In this document: piece by piece, positions 1 through 12,981 of the stretch
How the letters are laid out: each line of letters opens with the position of its first letter
Position numbering within the stretch: the stretch's first letter is position 1
From: Rhodamnia argentea
Lineage: Eukaryota > Streptophyta > Magnoliopsida > Myrtales > Myrtaceae
Direction of reading: 5' to 3'
NCBI RefSeq assembly: GCF_020921035.1
Contig: NC_063151.1
Span: 6,758,001 to 6,822,000 of the forward strand
DNA: 64,000 nucleotides
Notes under the pieces: model-generated
What the model was told of the DNA's origin: nothing
Database searches by the model: none
Seen by the model: the letters and a program-made list of their open reading frames with translations, nothing else
Position numbers and translations under genes: made by a program

Positions 1-20
1 GAGCTTGTTTCACCATATCC

Positions 21-3000
21 ATGGCCACCGGCAACCATGCCTCTCTCCTCCTCCTCCTCCTCCTGTCGTTCGGCTCCGCGCACTCTCGCTCCATCCTGGG
101 GCCTCAGCCGCCGGACCCCGTCTCCGACGGAGCCTCCCCCGCCGGCGGCCGACCAGGCGACGGCCCCCCCTACCTACTCCTCCCGCGGTCCTCCTCCTCC
201 GCCGCCGCCGACGACGACTCGTCGTGCGACCAGACGTACGGGTTCATGCCCTGCACCACCTCGTGGCTCGGCAACCTGTTCCTGATCCTCGTGTACGGGT
301 ACCTCATGTTCACCGCGGCCACGTACCTGTCCAACGGCAGCGAGCTGCTGCTGGAGATCCTGGGGCCCGGCATCGTCGGTGGGCTCTTCCTCCCCATTCT
401 CGGCGCACTGCCCGACGCCATGCTCATTCTCGGTCCGTATTCTCTCTCCCGGTTGGAATTTGATTTTTTGTTTTAACCTCGTTCCCGCCATTCCTCTCGG
501 AAACTACGATTCTCCTTCGTTAGCCTAAATCCAGGGATGATAAAAGACCGTCCATGGCGGAACACGACGGAAAGTTTTGCATATGTTTTCTGTAATTCCT
601 TCCGACGACTCTCGACGGAGACGATGTCGATCGAGCTCAGCTAGTTATAGTTCCGGCGAAAGTAAAAATCTGTGCGAGTTTCGCATGCTCTTTTTCTGGA
701 TAATTACTGTTCGCGGCGTGATCGAACGAGCGCACCTGGGGGTAATTTGTTTTGGATCCAACAGTTGGGTTTGCGAGTGGAGTTCAGTTTCCTTCCTCTG
801 TTTGGATCCGAGAAAGTGTGAGGATGTGGTGAGGCGATTCCCATTTTCTTTTTTCTCTTTTTCCCCCATCGGTTGAATGGAAAAAGTCGTCGTTCGCGAA
901 ATATAATACGTTCCGTTTCGCTTGCTCCATTTAGTTCCGCCATTGTCGTCGACTCACGAGCGTGACCGTGCAGACGAGGGCACGATACCATGAATCAAAG
1001 ATGATTTCTTAAATACAGGGTTTCTTCTTTGATTCAAAAGCATGTTCTACGCAAAACTCCTTTTTTTTTTTTTTACTTTTCTTCTGCTGCTGCCCAATTG
1101 CTGTTTAGGGAACCTCTTGCATAATATTGAAGAAATTGTCATTCTTCTGTACTGTGACATTAATAAATCTTTCGTTTCCGCTTTTGGGTGGTGACGCTTT
1201 ACGTCCAATGGGCATAAAGAATCTCGTTTGGCGCTTTTTGCGGTTTGGAATCGTGCCCTCGGACCCCTATCTAACTTCCGCTTTTGGAATCGTGCCCTCG
1301 AATAAGTTGTTGTCCACGTTAACCTCTTTTTGACTTTTTTCTTGAATCTACGACAGAGCTCGTGGTCCGTGAGATGGGTCCTCATTTTCTTGCAGATTTG
1401 AGGATGGACCCGCATTGCTCTTATTCACTTCTCCTATCCTTTTTGTCTCTTCATCTGTTTTCTGGTGGAGTTGTGCCGTCATCCTCAATGGCGTGGAAAG
1501 ACCACCCATTTGCCATCTCCTGGAGCGAATGCCGGTGGCTTATTTTATCAGCTGGATTTAATCGGCTGGAGGTTTGAAGGGTACGAAAGAAATGGTTAAG
1601 AGGGATGATACTAGTGTCTTGGGGACGCGTTGGCTTATTGGAAATTGGACTGACGCTGAACAAATTAAGTACGGACTAACTCTAGAATTGAATGAGTACA
1701 AGAGGAAAATGTATGTATGCTAGGACATTGAGAACTATAGAGATCACTATTCCACTTGCCTTCATTAACTATGGACAATGTCCTTGACTTTGCAACCGTC
1801 GTCTATTTTCTGGTCTGCATGAAGAGATTTACTGAGGTCCTTCCGTGTGAAAACGAATTTTTGGTCCTTTCACATTGTTCGAATTATTTCTGTTGGTAAG
1901 TCATGTATTTCCATCTTCTTCAACAGTTTCTTAGCTGTGCCGATCATCCCAAGGATCTGTTAATATATAATATACAAAATGGTTTTGAGTTTGCCATTTT
2001 GTTTTCTTAAGAGTGCGATTTATATGTCACATTTTAATAGGATCCCCTTCCACCTTTGATGCTTAGTGTGTCTCAGTGGGCTTGTTCGTTTGGACATATC
2101 CATCTCTAACGACTGGAATTTGTTGTGGTAATTCACTGCGGATGAAGCCTTTGGTGAATAGTACCTCCACTTTGTTCTACAGTGTCTGGACTTTCTGGAA
2201 GCTCGGAGACTGCTCAAAGTCAAGTTTCTGTTGGAATGGGCTTATTAGCTGGATCAACTGTCATGCTTCTTACAGTTATATGGGGATCTTGCGTTATTGT
2301 CGGGAAGTGTGATATTCATGACTCAGTTGCATTGGACAAACAAGACACAAAAGGATTTAGCTTGAAAGGTATGTCTTTGTTGCACCTGTTGTTCCTTTTT
2401 TGTCATTCGATTTTGGTTATTTCTTGTTGATTGTGATTATTTTTCCTTAATTGAGCCACCATGGGCATCGCATCTAGTTCTTCAGGAGAGAAGTGAGATT
2501 ACAGGTGTGATAGATGTTAAGACGTGCAGACCTGAATAATTGTCTTTGTTGTGCAAGTGACCCTCTCTCTTTTATCCGTCTCTCATAAGAAGATTAACGT
2601 CAATTCTAGAGTAGTTATTGATCCGAAAAACGGGTGTTGACTCTTGTGAGTTTTCTTATTCAATGGTCAAGTTTATTTATGGTTGATATAATGCTTAATT
2701 AGGCGTACTCTGCAGCATCAAGCAGCCATCTCACCTTGATGAATGACTTCATCTGCATTGTCTATCTTTGCTCTTGCAGGTTCTGGTGTCAGTACAGATT
2801 TGTGGACGAGTTATGCCGCAAGGATTATGGTCTTTTCGGTGATACCCTTCATTATTGTTCAATTGCCTCAAATTCTCAACTCGACTTCGGGGAGGCACTT
2901 GGCTGTCTTAATTTCGCTGATTGTCTCTCTGATACTATTGATGGCATATTGTATTTATCAGGTAGCCACCAATTGCTTCTAAATTATGCTGTAAATATGC

Positions 3001-3340
3001 AGGAAAGTGGGAGGGACACATCGTGTCCTTGTGTCAACCTAAGAAATATCTGGCTGTATTGTTTGTCATGCTACTCCAGTGAGATGAGCTAAAGTCAATT
3101 TATATACCAAGACTTGAAGTTCTGTTCTCTCTTCTCCTTCATTCTACTTAAAAGTTTAAAAAATGATGCAGGTTGTCCAGCCTTGGATCCAGAAGCGGCG
3201 ACTTGCTTATGTGGAGCACAAGCATGTTGTTTTAGGTTTCTTAAGGCACCTACGGACGCGTGCCCTGGGGAGGCTACTTACAGATGATGGTGAACTGAAT
3301 AAGGATGTCGTCGAGAAGTTAGTTTCCACTGGATGTGTAC

Positions 3341-3377
<37 letters not shown>

Positions 3378-4721
3378 AAATCTCAGATTCAGCTAAACCA
3401 ACAGGCTGACTGGATTATTTGGTGACAGGCTTTTCAGGACCTTGGATGAAAATGGTGATGGATATCTAAGTGCTGCAGAGCTTAAAGCACTGATAGTAGG
3501 AATTCAATTGGAAGAAATAGATTTGAATGAGGACGATGCTGTAGATAAAGTCATGAAAGACTTTGACTCCTCAAATGATTTCCTTCTGGAATTGCCTGAG
3601 TTTGTGGATGGTATCTCTAGATGGCTTAACAAGGCTAGAAGTTCAGGCGCTGCTTCTGGAATAAAAAACTTTGGTTCAATGAAGTTTCTAGATGACTTGC
3701 ATCATGTAAGTTGTTCTATCTGGCAGTTCTAAGAATAGTGGTTTAGAGCATATTATTGTCTTATGCCCTTCTGCAATTGCTGTCTGCAGCAAAGTAGACA
3801 AGAGCATGCTAAATTGAAAGCTGGGGATCAAACTGATGAGGTCTCTGAACCTGTTGAGAATACTAAATTGATAACCTTAAAAGCAGTGTTATTATTGGTA
3901 CTTGGGACAATCGTTGCGGGGGCATTTGCTGACCCTCTTGTAGATGCAGTTGACAATTTCTCAGACGCCTCTGGTATTCCAACTTTCTTCATCTCTTTTA
4001 TTGCTCTTCCCTTGGCTACGAACTCCAGTGAAGCCGTTTCAGCAATTATATTTGCAAGTAGGAAAAAGCAAAGAACGGCCTCGCTTACTTTTTCTGAGGT
4101 AGGTTGTCCCCTTCTACCGGGTATTAGCTGCATTCAACAGTTACGTTTCTGTCAAAAAATCGCAAACTAGATTGAGAAATTAATGTCCTAGTTTGATTTG
4201 GACCGATAGAGTGTAGTATCAAGTAACGGAAATAGCATCTTTCCATGAGCATGTAAATAGCATCACATTCAAGTTTGTTCCTTTTTTCTCTTCAAATGGA
4301 TTGTTCACATTGAGCACGATAAATCGGCCGACAGATGTTCTTTCAGACTTTGAAATAAGCCATCCAGTGGTGGAGGTACATTGTGTGCCACCGCAGTTAT
4401 TATTTGCTCGTTTTAGTGTGCTTTTACATTTGTATATTGACTTTTGCCTGATCTCCGAGTTTTCTCATGCAGCTATATGGGGCAGTAACCATGAACAATC
4501 TCCTTTGCCTATCAGTTTTCTTGGCCATTGTTTACATCAGAGGATTGACATGGGATTTCTCTTCTGAAGTGCTAGTTATCCTCATCGTTTGCTTCGTGAT
4601 GGGAACCTTCGCCAGCTTCCGCACCACCTTTCCCTTGTGGACATTCTCACTGGCCTTTCTTCTTTATCCTTTCTCCTTGGCACTGGTTTATGTCTTGGAT
4701 TATATTTGCGGCTGGTCATAG
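21..4721 (+). CDS. NCL: Sodium/calcium exchanger NCL-like, EF-hand type (7 coding exons)
   Basis: Tonoplast-type cation/Ca2+ exchanger, thought in the family to link Na+ and Ca2+ homeostasis. Exons 21-432, 2183-2368, 2780-2961, 3172-3317, 3429-3705, 3790-4098 and 4473-4721 join in frame to 586 residues, close to the length I recall for Arabidopsis NCL. Visible: an N-terminal signal peptide with a leucine run (about 1-22); a first exchanger repeat around 100-150 containing GGLFLPILGALPDAMLILV; further membrane helices; a canonical EF-hand loop DENGDGYLSAAE near residue 314; a second degenerate EF-hand starting DFDSSND that lacks the central glycine; and a second exchanger repeat ALPLATNSSEAVSAI near 466-480. 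The start at 21 opens directly on the signal peptide. Introns have GT-AG ends; intron 4 holds a TA microsatellite. The promoter lies outside the window. Convergent with the SPEAR gene. Confidence 0.95.
3346..3374. repeat. TA dinucleotide microsatellite in NCL intron 4
   Basis: A run of about 14 TA units just after the fourth coding exon of the exchanger gene. It is intronic and not coding; a likely length-polymorphic marker. Confidence 0.85.
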
Positions 4722-5762
4722 ACTTGAAACTTGGAACTTTCTCTCGGGCAAATGGAGCTTTTCCTTTCCGTTTCTTTTCTGAACAGTTCCTTCAGCTATA
4801 ATTATCCTCATGCAGTTGATGTTAGTTAGAGTCGAGGTTGCCGCATGATTAGCAAATTAGCGACCGGTGATTGTAGATTTGTAGGTTGTTTTACTGCTGA
4901 ACATGTTTAACTGTACTTCCAGCTCTAGTCAGTCTAAATGACAAGTATAGCAGTTCAGCGTGTGGTACGCAAAACATTATCGTACGGACTGAATTTTTGA
5001 ATTATGTGAAGCACCAAATATGTGGGAGAGTTGAATCCTCTTCCATCGTGTCCATTTCGTTGAGACCAGCAATTTCAGACCAGATTCCCTGTTTTGTCGC
5101 CCTGCTTGCTCGACTCGAGAACTTGATATTCGCTTCCGTTTCAAATTACCTTTTCGTTTTAAACCATCTTTTCCGCACCAAGCAGCCAAACTTGGGCTAT
5201 TGAAGCCCATGTACAGCAACACTTCACAGTAGACACCAATAGACTCTTCCAAGCTATATAACTCCTGTCATGATACACGAATTTCTTTATCCGGTCATTC
5301 TAGTAACAAATCCACTGAATTTCTCCTGGTGTCTGAGGAGAGCACGGAGATGACCGATTCTAGACTCGTCACAATGCACATACAAATTCAATTTTCAACA
5401 ATTGCCCGAGTCGTCCACAAAACTCAAAATCTGAGAAAAAATTCCCACTCCAGAAGGGCTTAATTAGCAAAAACTTCTGCTTCCACAGTGATATAGAAAG
5501 ACCATCTTCACAGCTTATCAAATAATAACAACAGGCACACGCAAGATGACAACCGAACAACAACCAATCCACAACTCAGGCTATTTCACATGAGCAAGAT
5601 CGGGGTTTTCACAAAGGGAACAAAGATGGATGAAGTTATCCCATGCTGTAACCACAACAATCAATGTAATCATCTTTCAAAGCTACAAAAGAATCAAGAT
5701 TAAAAACCATCGGCATGTAGTTTAAACAAGGGACGCCAGCTTATCACGCCCTCATCAGTTCT
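4722..5762. other. Intergenic space between convergent NCL and SPEAR genes
   Basis: About 1 kb between the two stop codons. It must hold both 3' UTRs. No open frame resembling a known protein and no clear repeat was found. Confidence 0.6.
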
Positions 5763-7529
5763 CTACAATCGCAAATTGAGATCAATACTTGCCCCAGGAT
5801 TGCTGTTGCAATTGTTCATGCACGTATTTGCTTGGTTGTTCGGTACCATTGCTGGAGCGAGAAAGTTGTAGCAAGGGTTTTCCCGATGTCTCCAGTTTGA
5901 TGCCTGGTGGAAACCTAAACCCTCTTGAGATCCCTACATTAAACAAGACCAAACTTTGAGAGCTGGATCGCCGAAAGATTACTCTATTTGATTTAAAAAC
6001 TACTGAAACGGAAACAAAGACACCTGTTCCGAACTTACTTTATTGGCTTGTGATTCAGAATCAGGAACATTCTGATCATTCAATGTTAGCAAAGCCGGAG
6101 GCTGCTTTGAGTTTAGAGGAGTTGATGTTGCTGGAGGGCCAAGAGTGAGGAACTCCCCACCCAAAGTTCCACTGCTCTTTATGCTTTTCGACAAATTTGA
6201 CTCCAATAGCAGGGGAGGGCATGAAGGACTTTCTCTGAAACTGCTGAAAATAAAATAAAATAATGGTCAGCGAGATCGCAGTGTAACGCTTGCCTTCAGA
6301 GTCAAAAGGGGTTGCTTGATCCTGAATTTAAGCCAACCTGAAATTGCCAATACCACGTGAGTATGGTTCGTCGGGCGTGCCATTTGGATGGCCAAGTACA
6401 GGGAGTTTGAACGGATAGTAGGGGGCTGGTGAATTTTCTAGAGAGAAGGGATACGATCTTTTCACGCCGATCATCTGTATTAACTCTCGAGGAAAATGGA
6501 TCCACAAAACAAAGTCAATATTTCACCAGTTAAGCCCCAATAACAACACCAATGACAAACTATAACACGGTAACACCAGACTATGCCAGAAGATTAACTA
6601 ATATTACATTGAACAATAAACTTTTACAGCTGCTCATGCGAGGCAACGGCAAAACTTGTTGCAGAGCCGGCCAATAAGAGCACTGAAATTGGAAAATGGA
6701 AGCATATCGAATCAGATGAGAAAAATAATATGATATGCACCTTCTCTTCCAGAGGCAAAGCTGGGAAATAATTGCTAAGATGACTTTGGTTTGAAGGGGG
6801 CTCCATCTGATAATTAAGTGAAGGTGCTGAAGAAGTCATTGGTGATGCATTCACCTGCAGAAACATCCTGGACATCATTGATAACTTCTACCAGTAACAA
6901 TTAGCGAACTAGGAATGCCTCACATGACACTATCTTACCAGCAAAGGCGGACAATCATATTGCCCTTTTCGCACTGGTCCAAGGGAAGGCCAACCGGGAT
7001 CAATAGGTAAACTCGGTCTTGAGCACAATTGCGATCCGGGATCCATCAAAGAGGTCTTAATTTCACCACTATACTCGGGGAAATTCCACATATAAGGGAA
7101 GTGCTCAGGCACTATCATTGCACCGGACTGCCTATCAGTCTCGAGGCCACAACCTCTTCCCTGGTTCACCAGTGGGAAGGCGCCTGCACTCGGGACCTCG
7201 AAATTCTGAACTGGGTGCGGGGGAACTGGTCTGAATATAGAGTTCGTCAGGGCAAAATCGCCTTGGATGTGATAATTCGCTAGAGGAGCTGGCAAGTAAC
7301 ACGAACCGCCCTGAGAAATAGTCGCTGGGGATGGGAAAATCGCAGCGGCATCTCTCTTCTGCTGCTCCTCAATCCTGATTTTCTCCAACTGTGCCACACC
7401 AAGGCCTCTCTGTGGGGCTTTCTTCTGCTTCTGCTTCTTGGAGGACCTAATGCTGTTGTTGCTCCCAATGGTGATATTACCCCCACTACTACTGTTACTA
7501 CACTTTTGGGCTTGGTTTTCTTGTGCCAT
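5763..7529 (-). CDS. SPEAR/TIE-like EAR-motif transcriptional repressor (SPOROCYTELESS family; 5 coding exons)
   Basis: Adaptor repressor of the SPL/NZZ-SPEAR-TIE family, known to bind TCP factors and recruit TOPLESS co-repressors in the nucleus. Exons (5' to 3' on the minus strand) 7529-6939, 6854-6741, 6474-6338, 6243-6039 and 5933-5763 join in frame to 405 residues. Visible: a basic KKQKQKK stretch followed by the family signature QRGLGVAQLEKIR at about 40-52; a middle block MIGVKRSYPFSLENSPAPYY typical of the family; a GNFSSFRESPSCPPLLLES block; and an EAR motif DLNLRL as the very last residues. The first ATG in frame is at 7529; the open frame continues upstream only with a non-ATG codon. 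A 5' UTR intron is likely (about 7593-8042, donor gtaagatc). Its upstream region was caught in the tandem duplication that starts near 8068. Closest Arabidopsis types are SPEAR3/TIE1; orthology not resolved. Confidence 0.85.
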
Positions 7530-7592
7530 TGGATCAATCTTCCATGCGATTCCAAGGGTCAAACTTTGCAGATGTTCTGCCACGTTAATCTT

Positions 7593-8042
7593 CTGTTATA
7601 AAGGAGATTTTTTTTACCTTTTCTGGATGGAAATCTGATCCCTTCGTGATCACAATCTCATCACCATCAGAAAACACCACAATCCCACTTCACGTGTGTG
7701 CAGATATAACAGAAATCGAGTAATATATCCCACAAATATAGCTGCCCAATGAGCCAATCACTAACTCGTGAGGACAAAGAACAGAGAGATCTATCAGAGC
7801 CCAACTATCTAGTGTCCCCAGCAACTAGAACCTCGAAGAGAATTACGTTGAAGCTTTCGATAGGAAATGCAGAGGCAATTTCACAATGGCCAGCGAAAAT
7901 GATCTGCTTCTGCAAGATACGAATGCAATGAAGAAGTATAAAAAAAAAAAAGGCAAGAAAGAGAAGAAAATCCAGCATAATCGAAGAGAGAGAAAATGGG
8001 GCAGACCGGAGAGAGAGCAGATTTTGTGGATTTGATCTTACC
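7593..8042 (-). other. Probable 5' UTR intron of the SPEAR-like gene
   Basis: Read on the minus strand, a good donor (AAG followed by gtaagatc, near 8042) and an acceptor ending ataacag (near 7593) frame this block just before the start codon region. It fits a leader intron. The first leader exon would extend from 8043 into the CT-rich block around 8050-8230. No transcript evidence is available here. Confidence 0.45.
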
Positions 8043-8696
8043 TTGTCCGAGAGACCACAAAGCTGAGAGAGATTTTGTCACTCCCTTCAAAAATTCAAAA
8101 AGAAGCTTTGCAAATCTAAAGAGAACCTAGTGAAAATATTTCCCTCTCCCCATTTTCGCCCAAATCCTCGCTCCACTCCTCATTTTGTTCCTAGACCGAC
8201 TCTCATGAATCTCTCTCTCTCTAGCATTCAATTCAACCACCTCAGATCTTTTCTCTCACTGGAATGACGAATTTGCATATAGGTTGAATTCTTAATGAAT
8301 TTGTCCCTTCATTTCTGGGTTTTTCTTTTTGGCTGTTTTCCTTTTGCAGCTTTGCATGAAATTCACCACCAAATAGGCATGGCATTTATGCACGGATCAA
8401 AGAAAAACCTCAACATTTTATTTTCCGACCAAAAAAAAAAAATGTGGGTATGCAAAGATTAACTTTTTCTTGCAAATTCAAACCAAAGATTATTTTCCCG
8501 AAACGGAAAATTCGAAACCTAAGCAGAAAAAAAAGTTTACTTTTTTAAGAGGCGGCTAAGGTCAATGCTTTTTGGCCACTTTAATACAAGATTAAGGAAA
8601 GAGTTAATGAAGATCTTCCTGCGAGATTCTTCTTCATGAATTCCATTTGTGTTGCTACAAAGTGCCACGCTTTCACCATGCAATAAGCCCCGAACT

Positions 8697-9430
8697 GATT
8701 TAGAGACAAAACGAGATAGATGCCGACGAATATTAGATTTAGATTCCCCTCAATCCACTCACTTTATGTAATAAGCTCCTTAGGGTCTTTATAGATTCGT
8801 AAAAATTAAGGGGGTGATTGAGACATCGATTATCACAAAAAATTTATTGCCGGAATATAGATTGCACTATCAAAGACTATCTTTTTTTTCACTAAATAAA
8901 AACACGGATTCGCCTTTTCTTTTTCAGCATAGGATGAATCGTAGATGCAAACTCTCAAAGGCTATTAAGTAGCGAATTCGGGAAGAGACTTTGAGGGTCA
9001 CAATATGGATCAACCTGTACCAGCAATTTCATTAGCTAGCTTCACCGTAATTTCATAGAGACTGCCTTAATCATCTTTCTTATTATGTTATTGAGAAGGA
9101 GAGTTATGATTTAGAGACGAAACGAGACAGATGCTAGCGTATATTAGATTTAGATTCCCTCAATCCATGCACTTTATGGAGTAAGCTCCTTAGGATCTTT
9201 ACAGATTGGTAAAAATTAAAAGGGTGATTAAGACATAGATCATCACAAAACTTCTGTGGCCGGAATATAGATTGTACTATCATAGACAATATATTTTTTT
9301 ACTAAATAAAAATACGAATTCACTCATTCTTTTTCAGCATAGAATGAAGCATAGATTCAAACTCGCAAAGGATATTTTGAGGGAGTTAAGGCAGGATCAA
9401 CCTGTACCGTATGTTATTCGGATGGAAGAT
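8697..9430. repeat. Two diverged 413-bp tandem repeat units (copy A array)
   Basis: Units begin at 8697 and 9110 with gatttagagac followed by aaacgaga, and share the block with tagattcccctcaatcc, the block with tcatcacaaaa and the block with tttcagcatag. The same unit occurs four to five times in copy B (14957-16700). On the minus strand the unit contains a short coding-like segment, frameshifted in this copy. Confidence 0.8.
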
Positions 9431-10075
9431 TATGATTTTCTATGATCCAAAGTCATCCAAAACCATGGATATATCACATCCCGTTGGCTCTCTTGTCGTA
9501 TTCAGTACAATGATTTCCTAAGATTTGGAAAAGAGTACGGTGACCACATCAAGGGTCTACCATGAGATTCTCCCCGATCCAATATGCTCCGAGTTTTATT
9601 GCCATCATCATCTTGTCCTTTCCCCTTTCCTCAATCATCAATTCCTGAAAAATTAAGAGAAATCTATTACAACAACATATGATCTTGGCCTGAACAAGAT
9701 CGGGTTCGGTTCTATCTCATTTTTAAGGACACCAGTTGATGCCTATGCTAAAGAAAATAAAAAAAGTATATAGGACTGTTCTTTAGTGATATGTTACATT
9801 AGGGTTTATAATGTGTCAAACTAAGTGCCGAAATGGGAAGTTTAGCTCATCGTCCAGCCCATCACAGCATGATTTGGCAAGAGAAAGCAACTTCTGATAC
9901 ACAGATTTTGTTTTTGTCCTTTTTCTTTTTTTAGGAGATTGAGGATACTTGCAGATTCTGGCCTGAAGTCATTGATGACTATTGAGAGCAACAGATGAAC
10001 AACCCCACAAGCTCATGCAATGATTTAAGTGTTTAATTACTGTAATAATTTGCACGGAATCTTAATAGAAAGCAA

Positions 10076-10149
10076 GGTCCCGTAGCTCAGTCGGTTAGAG
10101 CGTTGGTCTTATGAGCCGAAGGTCGCAAGTTCGAGCCTCGCCGGGACCA
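10076..10149 (+). tRNA. tRNA with UAU anticodon, predicted tRNA-Ile(UAU)
   Basis: Folds as a full cloverleaf: a 7-bp acceptor stem GGTCCCG/CGGGACC, a D stem GCTC/GAGC, an anticodon stem TTGGT/GCCGA (with G-T pairs) around loop CTTATGA, variable AGGTC, and T stem GCAAG/CTCGC (one A-C mismatch) around TTCGAGC. Position 33 is T and positions 34-36 read TAT. Position 37 is G, where tRNAs reading ANN codons normally have A, so decoding identity is a little uncertain. No intron. It lies inside duplication copy A; the copy B counterpart (18541) is broken. Confidence 0.8.
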
Positions 10150-10801
10150 TTTCGGCTTATAATGTCTGTAGTTTGAGTCATTAAATTTTACTTATGAAAC
10201 ATGTGAAATTTCACATATAATATAGCCAACGTGGCCATCCCCGAAAAGTCATACAAGGTTATCTCTTTGGTCTTTTATTTTTAATTTTATTTTGGAGTGA
10301 AACAGTTATCAATTTATAGTTGGCTGTTGGTGTTGATTGTCCATCTTGGGGGAGATCAAACACTGTCTTCACTATAGATGAGACGTCAACTAAGCTTAGC
10401 TAGTTCCACGTGGAGACTCTCACGTTGCATCTCCCCTTATTCTCCCCATTAAAAATGGCATTTTGCTTCTCTTGATTTCATGTTGATGTTACCAGTGCAA
10501 CCAGAAGGTGCCAGAGCTTCTCCACCCTCAACCTATGATGGCTCCTCAATTTATGCATTGTTTAGTTTAGCTTAGAGCCGGATCGCTTTGTTCTGTGATT
10601 TTATCGTACATGGAAGATTGTTTAGATGCGGTTATTGTGGCATTCTTCAAGTGAAAATAGAACAGGTTGATTGTTGAAGGATGAAGTAGTACATTTGTTG
10701 AAATCTTGTTCACTGAAAAGTCGATATTGTTTCTGGTTTTCTACTTCGTCGGAGCCCCTTGCCAGACTCGGATAATTTCTCCTCTCTCTGTTTATACAGC
10801 G
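10150..10801 (+). promoter_or_regulatory. Upstream region of the dead IQD copy
   Basis: Conserved with 18620-19134 of copy B, including ttggctgttggtgttgattg and the block with cttattctccccattaaaaatgg. It holds the former promoter and leader of the IQD gene. No independent gene seen. Confidence 0.5.
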
Positions 10802-12981
10802 ATGGGTCCTGAAGACTGCTTTAGGACAATAGTCAGCCTCAAGAAAGCAAAGGAAGGAACTTCCAGACAAGCAAAGGTACACTGTCAATGCTAGTTATGT
10901 CTATGAATTCCAATGTGTGCACTTCGTTTTTTGGGGTTTTGACTTGAGATTCTCCGACCTTGTCATGGTAGACAACCTTGTATTGTTTCAATTTGATCAG
11001 AAGACTGATAGCAAAGACCAAATGATACTCCCCTGCCCATTATTGGCCTCAACTGATAGTCTTGATTACAACTCACCTCTCTCAGATCACATAGTGAGCA
11101 GACTAATGGTAGATTTGAAATGAGTTTGACGATATTGTCTTTTGCAAATCAGCCTATTGATTTGATCAAAGGGAAGGTTTGATCGACAGCAAATGGAACT
11201 GTCAAAGATTCAAAGCTAAGTTATCTTCCTTGAACGACTCAAATTCTATATGAAATCTACTGACTATATGTGGCCAAAAACTTTTCAATTCCATCGTCGA
11301 ATCAGTTGTCAACAGTTGCAATATGTGACTCCTAGAAAGCTAGTCCGCCCTCGATTCCACTGCCACCACTAAAATCCTGAGCGAAACCTTTTCCTGGTTT
11401 CCATCCTAGACAATGTCCATGCCATGCCCTTTCTCTAATCTGCTTGGACGCATCTTCGAAATAGGTGGAATTTTGTGCTGCAAAGTCAAATGGTTCCAAG
11501 CAGGATTCACAAAGAAAGTCGGGTATTCCTGGAAAGCAGATTGAAGATACTGTGGCAACTAGGATTCAAGCTTCATTTCGTGCATTTCTGGTATGGTAAG
11601 AATAATCTCTCACTTTCCATAGCTAGACAATGTATAAGGCGACCTAATAACTTTTTCTTTTTCCATTTCTCCTAGGCAAGAAGGACATTGTATCGGCTGA
11701 GATGTGCAGTGAGGTTCCAAAGTTTGACTCATGGTCTACCCACAACACAGCAAGTGTTGACCGCACTTGTATATTTGCATTCGTGGAGCAGGGTCCAAAC
11801 CCAGATTAGAGCTCGACGAATTACCATGGTCGCCGAGGCACACATGGGGCAAAAGAGACTGGAAAATCAGTTGAAATTTGAAGCCAAGCTCCAGAAGCTA
11901 GAGGTACAGCCACTCCCCTTAGCTTCTAGAGCCAAAATCTCTATTTTAGCTCCAATTATATCAATGCTTAAACTACGATCGCCAATCGATTTGGTGGCAT
12001 CTACATGTAGGCGGCTGAATGGAACATAGAACACTTTACTCTATGCTTGATGATAGACTGAGTGCAGGCTAACCCCGTAGCCAGCATGTTGGTTTCCCTC
12101 TCAGTTTACCCAAATTCGAAAGACAGTCGGATCCAGGTTTTGTTTTATGGGTTGGATCCATTTTAAATGCACGTAGTATGCATTGTCATGGTCTTTGAGT
12201 TTCTCAGCATACTTGTGTTGCATAAAACGCATTCTTATTCAGATACTAGATGTTCTTTTCCTCATTATAAAGAGAAGACACTTCTATCGGTCCCTTCTGA
12301 ATTCTCTGTTCAGACCCGATTCAAGTTGATGCCGAGAGCTACTGGTCTAAGGATCGAAAAACCACATCAGTAACAGTAACTCTCCTAATTTGGAAGAAGA
12401 GTGTAAATACCATCATTATAGCACCTCAGCAATGTTTATCAAACGTTGTCGGGCTCGTCTGAATGACATCTAAAAGCATGGAAAACTTTCGTATAAATGC
12501 TAGTTTTTCCTCTCCCCTGACAGCTCGATTGGTGTGGAGGCCCTGGAACCAAGGCGGATATCCTGGCATAGATACAGCAAAGAGAAGCAGCGGCCACCAA
12601 GTGCGAGAGAGCCGTGGCATAAGCCTTGTCTCATCAGGTCCGCAGCTACTGACGTTATGATCCCACGTCCTAACAACACGATCTGATAATTTTAAAACCA
12701 TTTGCAGTGGAGGGCTAACTCCAGTTGAGCTACTATCTCAGTCAACCTCTTATTGTCTTGACAAAGAATGTTCGGGTTGGAGCTGGTTGGAACGTTGGAT
12801 TGCTGCCCGGCCCAGGGAAATCCTACCTCAGTCGAATTCAACTGAGATGACAGCGAAGCAGCTCGGCAAATCGGCAAAGCCACATAATACCCAAAGGTCA
12901 AAACAGCTTCAATTGTACTATCAAAATCTGGCAACTCAGAGGCAATCGCTATTCTCATGCAATTCCAGATTGGCGATGTGA
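10802..12981 (+). pseudogene. IQD10-like gene, disabled copy A
   Basis: Calmodulin-binding IQ67-domain protein gene that has lost its reading frame. Exon remnants matching the intact copy B are 10802-10876, 11465-11590, 11676-11903, 12524-12637 and about 12708-12981, with all splice signals still present. The first three exons are open and encode MGPEDCFRTIVSLKKAKEG, an IQ motif starting ATRIQASFRAFL, and the block with QIRARRITMVAEAH. Exon 4 then carries two stop codons (TAG at 12569-12571, TAA at 12620-12622). Exon 5 has a 5-base insertion after TCCAG with a TGA (12723-12731 region). A truncated protein ending in exon 4 is possible but would lack the conserved C-terminal block. Over exon 3 it differs from copy B at about 15 of 228 bases by my count. 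Confidence 0.88.

Noticed and set aside
10802..12029. Copy A IQD exons 1-3 as a functional truncated gene
   Set aside because: Frames are open, but exon 4 has two stops and exon 5 a frameshift relative to the intact copy; treated as a pseudogene, though a short product cannot be excluded.
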